DNA of 64,000 nucleotides from Chitinophaga ginsengisoli (GCF_003014595.1 NZ_PYGK01000008.1:273882-337881); one strand, 5' to 3'. Positions 34,584 to 43,507 are shown, numbered from the stretch's first letter. The notes: a model not told the origin generated them from the letters alone. Numbers and translations are program-made.

Positions 34584-36257
34584 AAAAAAATTTGTTGGTT
34601 TTAAAAAAGTTTCTACATTTGCACTCCCTGACACGGAAAACAGATGCCCAGATGGCGAAATTGGTAGACGCACTGTGTTCAGGTCGCAGCGCTCGCAAGG
34701 GTGTGCTGGTTCGAATCCAGTTCTGGGCACAAAAGCGGAAAGGTCGGAGAAATCTCCGACCTTTTGCTTTTTAAGGTGGTCAAGATCTGCTCTGGGCCTG
34801 CTTATCAGCTCAAGGATGACGTTGGGTTCCGTGGTTCGAAATTTATTATCTGAAAAAATCAGCTTTTCTGCGAAGATCGAACCAATGATTTGTTTTTTGC
34901 CGATTGGGGAAGCGGTAATATAGCGATTGGCAATGTTCTTCATGATTTCGCCGCCTTGGGAAAGGTATTCCTGGTAGTTGTCGTTGATGGATAATAGCTT
35001 TGTCTTCTTCTTTTCTAATTCTTCGATCTTCTTGGTCAAGTCTGTCTTAATTTCTTTAAACTCTTCTGCTGTAAATTCATCGTCTAAGCGTAAAGAACGA
35101 GCATTTTGTATTCTTATATATAGCTTGTCTATTTCAGCCTGTGTTTCCTTTAGCTCCTGCTCCTTTCCCTGGTTATCCTTCTTCAATGACTGACTAATGA
35201 TCTGGCAGTAATAGTCTATGATAGGTGCATTGACGGCTATCTGACCTAACTGCCTTACAAATGCCTCATTTGCCGTATCTGCCCGGAAACGCTCTTTACA
35301 TAGCTTTACTGATTGACAATGGTAATAATAATAGATGCCCCCATTACCCTTTGATCCACTCCCGCTTAATAATCTTCCACACCTCGGACAGATTAGGAAG
35401 CCTCTTAATGGGAGTTGTTGATCAATTTCCGTGAAAGTGTTGACTCTGACGTTTCGTTTCTTGCCTTTTAGAACGTCCTGAACATCGTCAAATAGACTTT
35501 CAGGAATTATCGCCTCATGGATACCCTTTACGCAATGGGCAGGTTCGTTTTTATAGGCAGCTATAAAGACCTTCCCGCAATAGACTGGATTACGGACAAG
35601 ACTCCAGAACTGGCTACGGCCTATTTTTAGTCCCTTTCTATTTGCCATACGCCGGAGCGTATCAATATCCCATACGCCTCTGGATAGCTCTTCGAATGCC
35701 CAACGGACTATTTCTGCCTTCTCATTAGGAATAAGGAATGGCTTATTCTGAGCATCACGCCCGTTCTTATAGCCAATTGGGGCAATTCCCAGGTATCTCC
35801 CCTCTTTCTTGGCTCGCCGCATACCATGAAGCGTATTTAAGGCTCTCCGGTCATTTTCTACCTCCGGTGTAGTAAGATAGATAGCCAGCATGATCTTGCT
35901 CTCTGGTATATCCATGTCCAAAGGCTGTTCGATGGACTGAGGTTCTACAGAAAGCCTTTTCAGTTTCCCGATCATTTCATAAGCAGCAGCGACATTACGC
36001 GAGAAGCGATCCCATTTAGAAAACAGAATCAGGTCAACAATTCCCTTGTTCTTATTGATTACATGTAACATCTTTTGGAACTCTGGCCGGTCAAATGTCT
36101 TGGCAGAATGGTCTTCCCTGTAAATGCCGACCACCTGGATATTCTCCTTCTCACAATACCGTATTAAGACTTCTTCCTGATGGGCCAAGCTATAACCGTC
36201 AACCTGCTCGTCTGTACTTACTCTTGGATATAGAAATGCTTTTCTTTGCGTGATCAT
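34527..36257 (-). CDS. Large serine recombinase (island integrase) with 3' end running through tRNA-Leu
   Basis: This encodes 576 residues from the ATG at 36257; an upstream in-frame start at 36302 is possible. The resolvase domain has nucleophile Ser14 (YPRVSTDEQVDGYS) and the SKWDRFSRN motif. A recombinase domain follows (LNTLHGMRRAKKEGRYLGIA ... RNPVYCGKVFI), then a zinc ribbon (CPRCGRLL ... CQSVKLC) and a long coiled coil at ~390-460. The last ~70 residues are not protein-like: they translate the antisense of the terminator and the tRNA (PRTGFEPAHPCERCDLNTVR) and end inside treY. The natural stop has therefore been lost or is supplied by the flank, as expected if the gene spans the attachment junction. 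It is the only integrase in the island and probably the enzyme that inserted it. Confidence 0.85.
   Translation of the reverse strand: MITQRKAFLYPRVSTDEQVDGYSLAHQEEVLIRYCEKENIQVVGIYREDHSAKTFDRPEFQKMLHVINKNKGIVDLILFSKWDRFSRNVAAAYEMIGKLKRLSVEPQSIEQPLDMDIPESKIMLAIYLTTPEVENDRRALNTLHGMRRAKKEGRYLGIAPIGYKNGRDAQNKPFLIPNEKAEIVRWAFEELSRGVWDIDTLRRMANRKGLKIGRSQFWSLVRNPVYCGKVFIAAYKNEPAHCVKGIHEAIIPESLFDDVQDVLKGKKRNVRVNTFTEIDQQLPLRGFLICPRCGRLLSGSGSKGNGGIYYYYHCQSVKLCKERFRADTANEAFVRQLGQIAVNAPIIDYYCQIISQSLKKDNQGKEQELKETQAEIDKLYIRIQNARSLRLDDEFTAEEFKEIKTDLTKKIEELEKKKTKLLSINDNYQEYLSQGGEIMKNIANRYITASPIGKKQIIGSIFAEKLIFSDNKFRTTEPNVILELISRPRADLDHLKKQKVGDFSDLSAFVPRTGFEPAHPCERCDLNTVRLPISPSGHLFSVSGSANVETFLKPTNFFSNFICQQSYWKSFKHICH
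34646..34729 (+). tRNA. tRNA-Leu (anticodon CAG)
   Basis: The 7-bp acceptor stem is perfect (GCCCAGA with TCTGGGC). The D-arm is GGCGAAATTGGTAGACGC and the anticodon stem CTGTG/CGCAG encloses TTCAGGT, so the anticodon is CAG at 34680-34682. A class-II variable arm (GCTCGCAAGGGTGT region) and T-loop GGTTCGAATCC complete it. The discriminator base is A and the CCA end is not encoded. The gene is intact and marks the left edge of the genomic island. Confidence 0.95.
34739..34772 (+). terminator. Terminator of the tRNA-Leu gene
   Basis: AAAGGTCGGAGA pairs with TCTCCGACCTTT around a 2-nt loop and is followed by TGCTTTTT. It begins 10 bp after the tRNA. The recombinase gene on the other strand reads through it. 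Confidence 0.9.
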
Positions 36258-36456
36258 TGTTGTAGTCTTTAATGTGATGGATTTGTGGATTTGATTGTTC
36301 ATAGATATTCAAATCAATAGCAGCCAGACGATGTATAAAGTCTATTATTATGGTAACTTCCTCATCTGTATAAGCGTATTGATCTGCCTGGAGGATTCTC
36401 TTTGCATCCTCAATTGAGGGCTTTGCGGGTAACTGGCGTTGGACTTCATGTTTCAT
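36199..36456 (-). CDS. Small hypothetical protein upstream of the recombinase
   Basis: This encodes 85 residues from the ATG at 36456. The soluble helical segment (PSIEDAKRILQADQYAYTDEEVTIIIDFIHRLAAIDLN) is followed by a basic tail. The 3' end overlaps the recombinase start by 59 bp in another frame, so the two are likely translated from one message. No family is recognised. Its position directly before an integrase suggests an accessory or control function, but this is inference from location only. Confidence 0.55.
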   Translation of the reverse strand: MKHEVQRQLPAKPSIEDAKRILQADQYAYTDEEVTIIIDFIHRLAAIDLNIYEQSNPQIHHIKDYNNDHAKKSISISKSKYRRAG

Positions 36457-36483
36457 ATGATTAAATAAGAAGCCAATGTACAA

Positions 36484-36768
36484 CCACTCGAAAATTCACT
36501 TTCCCTCTTTCGCACAGAATGTCATGTTTCGTAACCAAATTGTTCGAATTTGTTCAGATTATTTTCCGTCATTCAATCGTAAATCAATTTCAGGATCATT
36601 GAAATCTTTGCAAACTTATTCCCGGTCGATTACAAACCTTGTTGAATAATAGTCGACTTCCATTTGACCGCGAGTTGAATTCCATTTGACTTTTAGTTAA
36701 AAAAGATTGAAACAAGTTTAAAAAGAGTCGGGAAATGGTAGATATCGAACCAATCGGATAGTGAATCG
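36484..36768. other. Intergenic region behind the recombinase operon
   Basis: An AT-rich stretch of about 285 bp has no gene. It contains TCGAACCA (36745-36752), the reverse complement of the T-arm core TGGTTCGA found in the tRNA and in the right-hand att-like repeat at 63810. It presumably includes the recombinase promoter. Confidence 0.4.
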
Positions 36769-37032
36769 TTAGATATTTTGCTCTCCATATCTCCGCTTTA
36801 ATATTATACCACATGCTTCCACTAATCGAACAATGTCCTCACACAGAATAATATTGAATGATGCATTACAATCCTGATCACTACATGCCATTAAAAGAAG
36901 TGATCTCAAATGCTCCCTAAATTCCGGCAACGGATAGGAATGAAAGAAATCTGAAACGACCGACATCGGATCAGCAATCTCTTCCACTGTTAGCTCTAAT
37001 GGTTTCTCATGCCAATCAGGTAAATTTCTCAT
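36769..37032 (-). CDS. Small hypothetical protein
   Basis: This encodes an 87-residue acidic soluble protein (WHEKPLELTVEEIADPMSVV ... LRSLLLMACSDQDCNASFN). Predicted helices make up most of it, and no motif or family is recognised. The ATG at 37032 is followed by a continuous coding-like frame to a basic end (ILKRRYGEQNI). It belongs to the run of minus-strand small genes behind the recombinase, with ~170 bp before the next one. Confidence 0.55.
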   Translation of the reverse strand: MRNLPDWHEKPLELTVEEIADPMSVVSDFFHSYPLPEFREHLRSLLLMACSDQDCNASFNIILCEDIVRLVEACGIILKRRYGEQNI

Positions 37033-37204
37033 ATGGATATAGTTATTTTTATGGTTGGTAATAGAAGCCGGCGGAGGAAGAATCCATTGCCGGTGTTTCC
37101 TTTAAGATAAACCCTATGTATATTTCATTTATCGATTATTCACAAACATTCACATCAGTCCTCTTTCATAATATGGGTTTGACTTCAATCCCTTCTTGGA
37201 AGCA

Positions 37205-37780
37205 TTATTGAGTTAACTTGTGCTTGTCCCATTTGAACGCCCGATCATGTATGTGGCACATAACAAGGGATTCATAGATTGGAATGATGATGCTTACCTG
37301 CTTTTTGTTAAAAACAGTATATGTATCATGATCGTTGGCTATAGGCGCCTGCCGATACGAGTCGAATTTATTAGGTTGCCACTTCAAGTTCGAACAAACA
37401 CATTCTTTGAACAAGGCCGGTGCATTCTCCAACGCGATTGCCAAATCTTTTATTATTGTACTTGAACATGTCTCCGAGGGCTTCAACGTATTCTGAATAG
37501 GCCTTTGCGATGTGTTAAACCTTTTCTTCCAGTTGAGGGATCGCTTCAACAGTAACTGAAAGACAATAGAATGCTGATATACTCTTAAAACATGCTCGCC
37601 CTCCCTTGGGGAAATTATATCAATCTCCTCTTCCGTATTCGATTTAAACCTTGTTTTGCTCCATCTAAGTCCCTTACAAACGGCACTAGTGAATTCATCC
37701 GGTGCATTTTCGAGCGATGTCATCAGGTCATTTAAAAAATTGTTAGAATAGTGTTGTATTTCAGTCATTTTCTTCTGCAT
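37205..37780 (-). CDS. Hypothetical protein made of two tandem ~80-residue repeats
   Basis: This is a 191-residue soluble protein. Residues ~13-88 and ~110-190 align as an internal duplication: LNDLMTSLENAPDEFTSAVC matches IKDLAIALENAPALFKECVC; GLRWSKTRF matches NLKWQPNKF; and LLKRSLNWKKRF matches HDRAFKWDKHKL. No known domain is recognised. Its 5' end overlaps the stop of the receiver-domain gene upstream by 20 bp, so the two are coupled. The unit may be a small binding module that works with that protein. Confidence 0.65.
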   Translation of the reverse strand: MQKKMTEIQHYSNNFLNDLMTSLENAPDEFTSAVCKGLRWSKTRFKSNTEEEIDIISPREGEHVLRVYQHSIVFQLLLKRSLNWKKRFNTSQRPIQNTLKPSETCSSTIIKDLAIALENAPALFKECVCSNLKWQPNKFDSYRQAPIANDHDTYTVFNKKQVSIIIPIYESLVMCHIHDRAFKWDKHKLTQ

Positions 37781-38180
37781 TTTTATGTCTTATGTAATTG
37801 GTTAGCATTTCTTTGAGATCTTTTCTATTGACAGGCTTGGTTAGTGTACCAATGATGTCTATGTCATGTTGTGGTTTAACTGATTTGATCCTATTTGCAT
37901 CCGTTAGGATAATTATCGGAATTGTAGCTAGTGGACTATCACTGAAGATGATCAGGAAATCAGGATCAGAAAAGTCTTTGTACCATTCCGAGATAATAAA
38001 ATTGGGCGGCCCTTTTTGTGTATAACATAAATATTCATCTATCAACTCATAGTAATCGGAACAAACGATTGGTATATAGATGTCCATATTGTCCAGAACA
38101 TTCCCTAAGTCCCGCCTGGCTAATCGGTCATCATCAACCAAACAAATTGATAGCTTCTTTCTAGCTCTTACGAGAATCAT
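37761..38180 (-). CDS. Receiver-like (CheY fold) protein lacking the phospho-acceptor Asp
   Basis: This 139-residue stand-alone receiver fold keeps the acidic pocket (LVDDDRLARRD, Asp16-18), the switch Thr/Asp (IIILTDAN) and the conserved Lys-Pro (LTKPVN, Lys115). The phospho-acceptor position is Glu65 (NFIISEWYKDF) instead of Asp, so it cannot be phosphorylated in the usual way. A Glu there can mimic the phosphorylated state. No output domain is present. It overlaps the downstream internally duplicated protein gene and follows a kinase-like gene, suggesting a small degenerate signalling set. Confidence 0.7.
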   Translation of the reverse strand: MILVRARKKLSICLVDDDRLARRDLGNVLDNMDIYIPIVCSDYYELIDEYLCYTQKGPPNFIISEWYKDFSDPDFLIIFSDSPLATIPIIILTDANRIKSVKPQHDIDIIGTLTKPVNRKDLKEMLTNYIRHKNAEEND

Positions 38181-38318
38181 AGTGGGATTTTTACTCCTTG
38201 GCTGTACTAAGAATAATGCCTAGGAATTATTAAACAATAGTTTGTACGTCAGCATTAAGCTCTATTTCAGTGGAACATTTTATCTATCCGGTGCACAGAG
38301 CGTACATTACAGCCACAG

Positions 38319-38975
38319 CTATCTCAAAAGGCATGGTAGGCTTGCTTGAATGACTGTTTCATATTTCTCACTAAGTACTCGTATCACGCCACCTAATACG
38401 TCAAAACATTTCTTAGCCATATATAAGTTCGCGCCCCAATTATTGGCCAATGTTATCGAACCATTAAGCGGCTTAAACAGATTTTCAACCTCGGCATTAG
38501 ACATTTGCTTTCCCTCACTTTTGAGGCTAATTGAAAGCCGTTCAGCCGCTGCTTCGACTAATATGAATACCCTTGTCGATTTTCTACTGTGGGCATATGC
38601 AACATGTATAAGACTGGAAATTATAATGTCCAGCATGACCTTATCCGTTAGTAGGTTCTGACTTGATTCAACTGTGTTCCTTATTTCAATCACCTTGCCT
38701 GTCGCATCTTCGTATAATTTAAATGGAGCTGTAATCTCGTCAACAAAGATTGCCAGATCGAACTTGGTCATATTGGGATTTAACTTGAAGTCACCTCCAC
38801 CAAACCTTACTTTATGATTAATATCCTGTAATAAATGTCTGCTCCGGGCCACAATCAGGCGAAATGTGCTTATGTAACAGGCTACTTCTGGCCTGGTTGC
38901 AAATAGATGAAATTCGTGTTCCTCCATCAGCCTGTTCATCGCGACTTCAGCAAGCCCTAATTGAGCATCAATCAT
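38319..38975 (-). CDS. Degenerate histidine-kinase-like ATPase protein
   Basis: This encodes 218 residues from the ATG at 38975; a TTG six codons upstream is possible. The N-terminal helical region (ISTFRLIVARSRHLLQDINH) could form a dimerisation hairpin. The C-terminal half follows the HATPase plan: D-K-V-M-L-D-I-I-I-S-S-L-I-H-V-A-Y-A-H-S stands in the place of the N-box, and WGANLYMAKKCFDVLGGVIR in the place of the G2 region and last helix. The N-box Asn and the glycine-rich lid are not conserved, so ATP binding is doubtful. It lies upstream of the receiver-like gene on the same strand. Confidence 0.55.
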   Translation of the reverse strand: MIDAQLGLAEVAMNRLMEEHEFHLFATRPEVACYISTFRLIVARSRHLLQDINHKVRFGGGDFKLNPNMTKFDLAIFVDEITAPFKLYEDATGKVIEIRNTVESSQNLLTDKVMLDIIISSLIHVAYAHSRKSTRVFILVEAAAERLSISLKSEGKQMSNAEVENLFKPLNGSITLANNWGANLYMAKKCFDVLGGVIRVLSEKYETVIQASLPCLLR

Positions 38976-39071
38976 ATCTACTATTACTAACAACAGCTTC
39001 GCATATATGCAGTTGGTACATTCTTCATCTGTCCGATGCTCTTGTGATGAACATGCCAGAATATGCCCAGC

Positions 39072-39260
39072 CTAAATTATTCTTTGAAGATCAACATTGA
39101 ATGATGCCGTAAAAATGCCCTTGATACTATGCAGAATTGACTCTAATCCATACTTTGCGAAAACCTTATTGAATACCTGTAATGGATATTCTGTTTCACT
39201 TTTAGTAAGCAATGACTGGCTAGTCCCACTCTTTTCAGAGAAAGTCATTTGTTTCTTCAT
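39072..39260 (-). CDS. Small hypothetical protein
   Basis: This encodes 62 residues starting MKKQMTFSEKSGTSQ and continuing TEYPLQVFNKVFAKYGLESI. No motif or family is recognised. It is kept because it starts with an ATG, lies in line with the other minus-strand island genes, and has plausible composition. It could be a remnant of a larger protein. Confidence 0.35.
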   Translation of the reverse strand: MKKQMTFSEKSGTSQSLLTKSETEYPLQVFNKVFAKYGLESILHSIKGIFTASFNVDLQRII

Positions 39261-39730
39261 TTTTAAGATTTACAGCTTTAGGTAATAAAATCCTGGACCA
39301 AGATGGATATCCTGGCTACCGTTTGGTTAATCTTGTAAGTTTCGAATGATTTCGGAAGTATATAGGCGTAAGAGGGCTGTACCTTTTCTAAAAGAAAAAG
39401 GCGCAAGCACATCTTGCCGCCGTGGAGCCAGTCGAAGGGCTGTATGCAGACAAGAAGGCCCACGCCAATAACGTGAGCACTCTCCTTATCATCCTAGCAT
39501 ACCTGAGAATTTCGACTTTCCACGGGCTGGATTAAGTAAGAAGCGAGCTTCAATAAAATATTTTTGAGGATGTAAATGTACAAAACTATCCTGTATCCGT
39601 ATTAGTTATACGTATATACTGTTTCATATAGTTAATTTGATAATTGTGAGTCTAAGATAAGAAATAAAAAATACATGGACAAGTACATGTGTAAAATACC
39701 TTTAGAATACTTTTATTCGCCGGCAAAAAG
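39261..39730. other. 470-bp intergenic region between divergent island genes
   Basis: No firm gene is present. A GC-richer patch (39400-39480) stands out in an AT-rich setting and may be a fragment of a lost gene. The last 100 bp before the XRE gene are AT-rich and likely carry promoters for both directions. The palindromic operator that a self-regulating XRE protein might use was not recognised. Confidence 0.4.
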
Positions 39731-39964
39731 ATGAACATTAAGTCCCCGCTAGACCAATATGTGATTGAAAAGGTAAAGGAAATGAGAACTGCTAGGAAAG
39801 TAAGTCAGATCGATTTGTCGCAGGGGGCTGGATTTAATGATGCGTTTGTCGGTCATTGTGAAAATCCTAAAAGAAGAGAAAAGTATAATCTGCAGCATTT
39901 AAATTCTATTGCTAAATTCTTCAACTGTTCAATAAAAGATTTTATTCCTGAAAGACCGATATAA
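39731..39964 (+). CDS. XRE-family helix-turn-helix regulator
   Basis: This 77-residue protein is a single Cro/C1-type HTH domain: VIEKVKEMRTARKVSQIDLS, then QGAGFNDAFVGHCENPKR as the turn and recognition helix, and NLQHLNSIAKFFNCSIKDFI at the end. No ligand or protease domain is attached. It probably represses its own promoter or the neighbouring defence genes, as such regulators do at the head of restriction or defence cassettes. It is transcribed toward the nuclease-TPR gene. Confidence 0.85.
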   Translation: MNIKSPLDQYVIEKVKEMRTARKVSQIDLSQGAGFNDAFVGHCENPKRREKYNLQHLNSIAKFFNCSIKDFIPERPI

Positions 39965-40078
39965 CTATGATGCCACAATCACAAACTACTGGCATTAAGG
40001 CGACCAATATTGTTTGCATAATGATCAAATCTACGGATAGTTGAAACCCGACAGGCCTAGCTAAGGAGGCGGAATATA

Positions 40079-40219
40079 TTGGATTCTCCCCAAAAAAAAA
40101 TAATCATACCAGCATCTGACGGTGCGCATAAATTACCTGACAACGATGCAAATCACAAAACCGATTTTAAAAATTTAGTTTGGGAACTAGAAAAGTGTAA
40201 ACAGAAAAGTATTACATAA
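40079..40219 (+). CDS. Possible 46-residue small protein with TTG start
   Basis: A TTG codon is preceded 9 bp upstream by AAGGAGG, a perfect Shine-Dalgarno sequence that is uncommon in this phylum. The frame has no stop for 46 codons and reads DSPQKKIIIPASDGAHKLPD followed by a charged helical end (NLVWELEKCKQK). No family is recognised. It sits between the XRE regulator and the Mrr-type nuclease gene, 54 bp from the latter. Support is limited to the ribosome site and the open frame. Confidence 0.3.
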   Translation: MDSPQKKIIIPASDGAHKLPDNDANHKTDFKNLVWELEKCKQKSIT

Positions 40220-40273
40220 GAAGCAAAACTTCATGTTTACCGCTAAATATATCAAAACGACAATTTGATAACA

Positions 40274-43200
40274 ATGGCATCACCTAGAGAATTTATGAAA
40301 TCGAGAAGGCCAGAGAGCTTTTCCGATACCACAACAATAACAAAAGCCCTCCTTAATAGATCGCTTCTCGAATACAAACTTGATGTAATTACTAATAACA
40401 ATCAGGAACAGAGCTTTCAGACTTTTTGTTGCAAATTAGCGCAACTAGAGATCGCTCCAAATTTACGGATGCAGACAGGTCCTACGGGGGGAGGTGATAG
40501 CAAAGCTGACTCAGAAACATACCCCGTATCCGAATTCAATACACTCTATTTTTGGGAAGGTCTTGCAAATGATAAGGGAGAGAGATGGGCTTTTGCAATC
40601 AGTGCCAAAAAGGATTGGGCAACGAAAGTAAAAAGTGACGTGAAGGGAATAATCAATACAAACAGAGATTACAAGCGCATTTTCTTTGTTACCAATCAGT
40701 TTGCAAGGGATAAACGCAGGGCGCAAATCGAAGATGAGCTGACAAGGGAATATAACGTTGCTATAACTATTTTAGACAGAACGTGGATCCTAGATAAAGT
40801 TTTTGATAATAAGAGAGAAAAATTAGCAATTGATGAATTAGAATTAGGGGATGGACTTGAAGAGACAGTAGTAGTTGGGCCAAATGACAAGGAACGAGAA
40901 GAAGCTTTTAAAGAAATAAACTCTGAAATTGAATCATCACTGAGTAATGGATTGATATCAGTTCCTCTCGTTAATAAGGCACTGAATTCTGCGCTATTGG
41001 CACGCGGTATGGGAAAACCCAAAGTGCGGGTTAATGGGCTTTTCGATCGAGCAATAAGGCTTGCGGAAAAAATAGGATCTGACGAGCTAATTTACTCGGT
41101 AAAATACAACCAGGCCTGGACTCAATTTTTCTGGTTTGAAGACTACAAGAGCTTTCTTGATCTTTTTGAAGAACTTGAATTAATAGCAGAAAGAACGATT
41201 AACATAGCTACATTAGAGCGACAGCATAACTTGACTACGCTTTTTCCAATGGCTGCAAAGCTTTACAATGTTTCAGAAGCCATTGTAGAACAAAAGGAAC
41301 GGCGGATACAACAATGGTTGCAACGATTTGTTGATGATGATACAAAACCTTCAGCGTCAGCTCAAGCTAAAATCCTGCTCACTATTCACAATATGTTCAA
41401 AAAATTAGCGCAGGAAAAGGATATTGCAGACGATTTAATCGCAATCGCTAAGATTCTCAAAGTCTCCACCCATTTACTTGGCTTCCCATATGATCAAGTT
41501 ATCAAAATACTACTAGAAAATGGCGATATATTAAGCGATCAGCCGGAGTATGAAAATCTTGTGAATGATATAGTAGAACTTGAAACGGAGCGTAAAGGCG
41601 ATTTAGCAGCGGCACACACCCTCCAAAATTTTGGAATAAGTCACCTAGAATCAGAGCGATACCATAAGTCAATTGAATATTTAGGACGCAGCCTTTTCGG
41701 ATTATATAAGCAGGAGAGCAAAAAAGAGTTCATTTACAGTTTATACTTTATCGCTTATGCATATGAAGCAATCGGATTACGTTGGGCTGCACGGGGTTCA
41801 TTAATTCACGCGTCATCATATGCATTTAGTGATTTTAAACAACATCAAAAAATTGATTCCCTCCAATACAAATGTTGCAGGAGGCTTAAATGGTTGGAAT
41901 TATTGCTAGGACGAATAAGCTATGCACTTGAATGGCACCAAACTGACTTGACAATATTACAACAATTAGTAAAAACTCAGGATGAATGGGATTCAGCACT
42001 TTTGGATGCGTCCGAAAATTTTGCTGGTGTCATGGGTTGCCTTTTATTAAAAACTGCCCCCAATGAATTAGGAAGACTAGAGAAACTTCCCGATGTCCTC
42101 GATAGGCTTCACCTATGGTCAGCGGAAACGGCTATTCTCTACTTGTTGGGCGGAGATAAGTATCTACCCAATGACCTTCTGCAACATATTGGTCGAGATT
42201 CAGTCTCAATGTTCTTCAATAAATGGTTGGATCAACCGGCCCAACAAAAGCTTCCTGAACTACCTGAATATAACTTAGGCAATGATGTTACAATTACAAC
42301 GAGAGTCTTAGGGACAGAATATATTTTCTACGCTGATAACTCTTCACCAGCCGTCGAATTGTGCGAAACTATAGCAGGAGCGTTGGAGGCATTTTTAGCC
42401 ACAGCCATACAATTAGATGCATTTGGAAAAGTACAAACATTTAAGATAAATGTCAAAGAAGATTCAACACTATCAGAAACAATTATATCCGAAAAAGTAA
42501 ATCCACTAGAAAATGAGATAACTATTTACTACAGAACCTTCAATCCACACCAATTATCGGTAATAATTCAACAATCCATAAATGAGCAAGTCCAAAACAT
42601 TGTTATTACAATCATTGCTGAAACTATAGGATTTGCCGATGCACAAAAAACCTTTCAACAGTTAATAGTAAAACAAGAAGTATACAAAAGAGCGTTTAAC
42701 TTCCTAAGCCCATTTGTGATGCTAGGAAATGTATTAGGTCATAATCCAAGAAGTTCAATAACCCAATGGTATGAGGATAATGATAAACAGTACCAATTTG
42801 ATGGTATTGTGGATAGAGTAAAAAAGTACTTAACGCCCAATGGCAGTGATGATAGTTATAACAGTACACCAGAATTGAGAGGACATCAAAATATCAAAAC
42901 TTTGTCAGTCATTAATGAAAAACTTTGGTCGGGACATGCATGGCGAGGCTTTGCATTCTCAATTGATCCTCGGCACGTTCCGCAAATCGCCCCTACCCTT
43001 TACTTGATTTTTGACAATGAACAAAAGGTTAAACGAATATTTCAAGAGTGGAAAGAAACATTCGGTTCCAAATTAAGTGACGCCATAAGAATTTCCATAA
43101 TTAAAGGGATAGATGTGAATGAACCATTTTGGTACAAGGGAATTATAAGCTCCAACATTGAGAACGAAAAAATAGCAAATAACAATTTCGTTCAAGTAAT

Positions 43201-43507
43201 GTCCCAAGTATCAACCATGACCCCTAAAAACCCAATGAATCTAGAGGGTTTCTTAAAAAGTCTGTCGGTTTTTGGGTCATTTGTATTAGCCCCCTGTTGC
43301 CTTGATGTAACCACTAACAAACCTGTAATGTATGACGATCTAGGATTTATTATGAAGTCTTTAACTGTGCGTGACGCATGGCAGATAGGACTTAACGACT
43401 TGGACATGGTTGCTATCTCAGAGTCAGATAACCCAATTATTCCTATAACCGAAAAAGATCCGCCAGTGATCGAACTTATCAAGTGGAAGAAGTCTAGACA
43501 AGGTTAA
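40274..43507 (+). CDS. Large Mrr-type nuclease / TPR protein, putative defence effector
   Basis: This encodes 1077 residues from the ATG at 40274 (a TTG lies three codons earlier). Residues ~30-180 look like a PD-(D/E)xK restriction fold. A helix carrying Glu48 (NNQEQSFQTFCCKLA, residues numbered from the TTG) is followed by the acidic GPTGGGDSKADSETY (Asp78/Asp82) and the SxK strand WAFAISAKKDW (Ser113, Lys115). RRIFFVTNQ-like and ILDRTWILDKVF segments follow. The middle (~430-620) is alpha-helical with TPR-like repeats (LQNFGISHLESERYHKSIEY). The last ~450 residues are unrecognised. No NTPase motif is seen. It may be a sensor-nuclease that cuts DNA on recognising invasion. It stands alone between the XRE gene and the AAA/TOPRIM pair. 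Confidence 0.75.
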   Translation: MASPREFMKSRRPESFSDTTTITKALLNRSLLEYKLDVITNNNQEQSFQTFCCKLAQLEIAPNLRMQTGPTGGGDSKADSETYPVSEFNTLYFWEGLANDKGERWAFAISAKKDWATKVKSDVKGIINTNRDYKRIFFVTNQFARDKRRAQIEDELTREYNVAITILDRTWILDKVFDNKREKLAIDELELGDGLEETVVVGPNDKEREEAFKEINSEIESSLSNGLISVPLVNKALNSALLARGMGKPKVRVNGLFDRAIRLAEKIGSDELIYSVKYNQAWTQFFWFEDYKSFLDLFEELELIAERTINIATLERQHNLTTLFPMAAKLYNVSEAIVEQKERRIQQWLQRFVDDDTKPSASAQAKILLTIHNMFKKLAQEKDIADDLIAIAKILKVSTHLLGFPYDQVIKILLENGDILSDQPEYENLVNDIVELETERKGDLAAAHTLQNFGISHLESERYHKSIEYLGRSLFGLYKQESKKEFIYSLYFIAYAYEAIGLRWAARGSLIHASSYAFSDFKQHQKIDSLQYKCCRRLKWLELLLGRISYALEWHQTDLTILQQLVKTQDEWDSALLDASENFAGVMGCLLLKTAPNELGRLEKLPDVLDRLHLWSAETAILYLLGGDKYLPNDLLQHIGRDSVSMFFNKWLDQPAQQKLPELPEYNLGNDVTITTRVLGTEYIFYADNSSPAVELCETIAGALEAFLATAIQLDAFGKVQTFKINVKEDSTLSETIISEKVNPLENEITIYYRTFNPHQLSVIIQQSINEQVQNIVITIIAETIGFADAQKTFQQLIVKQEVYKRAFNFLSPFVMLGNVLGHNPRSSITQWYEDNDKQYQFDGIVDRVKKYLTPNGSDDSYNSTPELRGHQNIKTLSVINEKLWSGHAWRGFAFSIDPRHVPQIAPTLYLIFDNEQKVKRIFQEWKETFGSKLSDAIRISIIKGIDVNEPFWYKGIISSNIENEKIANNNFVQVMSQVSTMTPKNPMNLEGFLKSLSVFGSFVLAPCCLDVTTNKPVMYDDLGFIMKSLTVRDAWQIGLNDLDMVAISESDNPIIPITEKDPPVIELIKWKKSRQG

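Noticed and set aside
39278..39463. 61-codon minus-strand frame (KMCLRLFLLEKVQPSYAYIL ...)
   Set aside because: The composition is odd and no ribosome site or family is visible. It may be a fragment of a lost mobile gene, but support is too thin to call.
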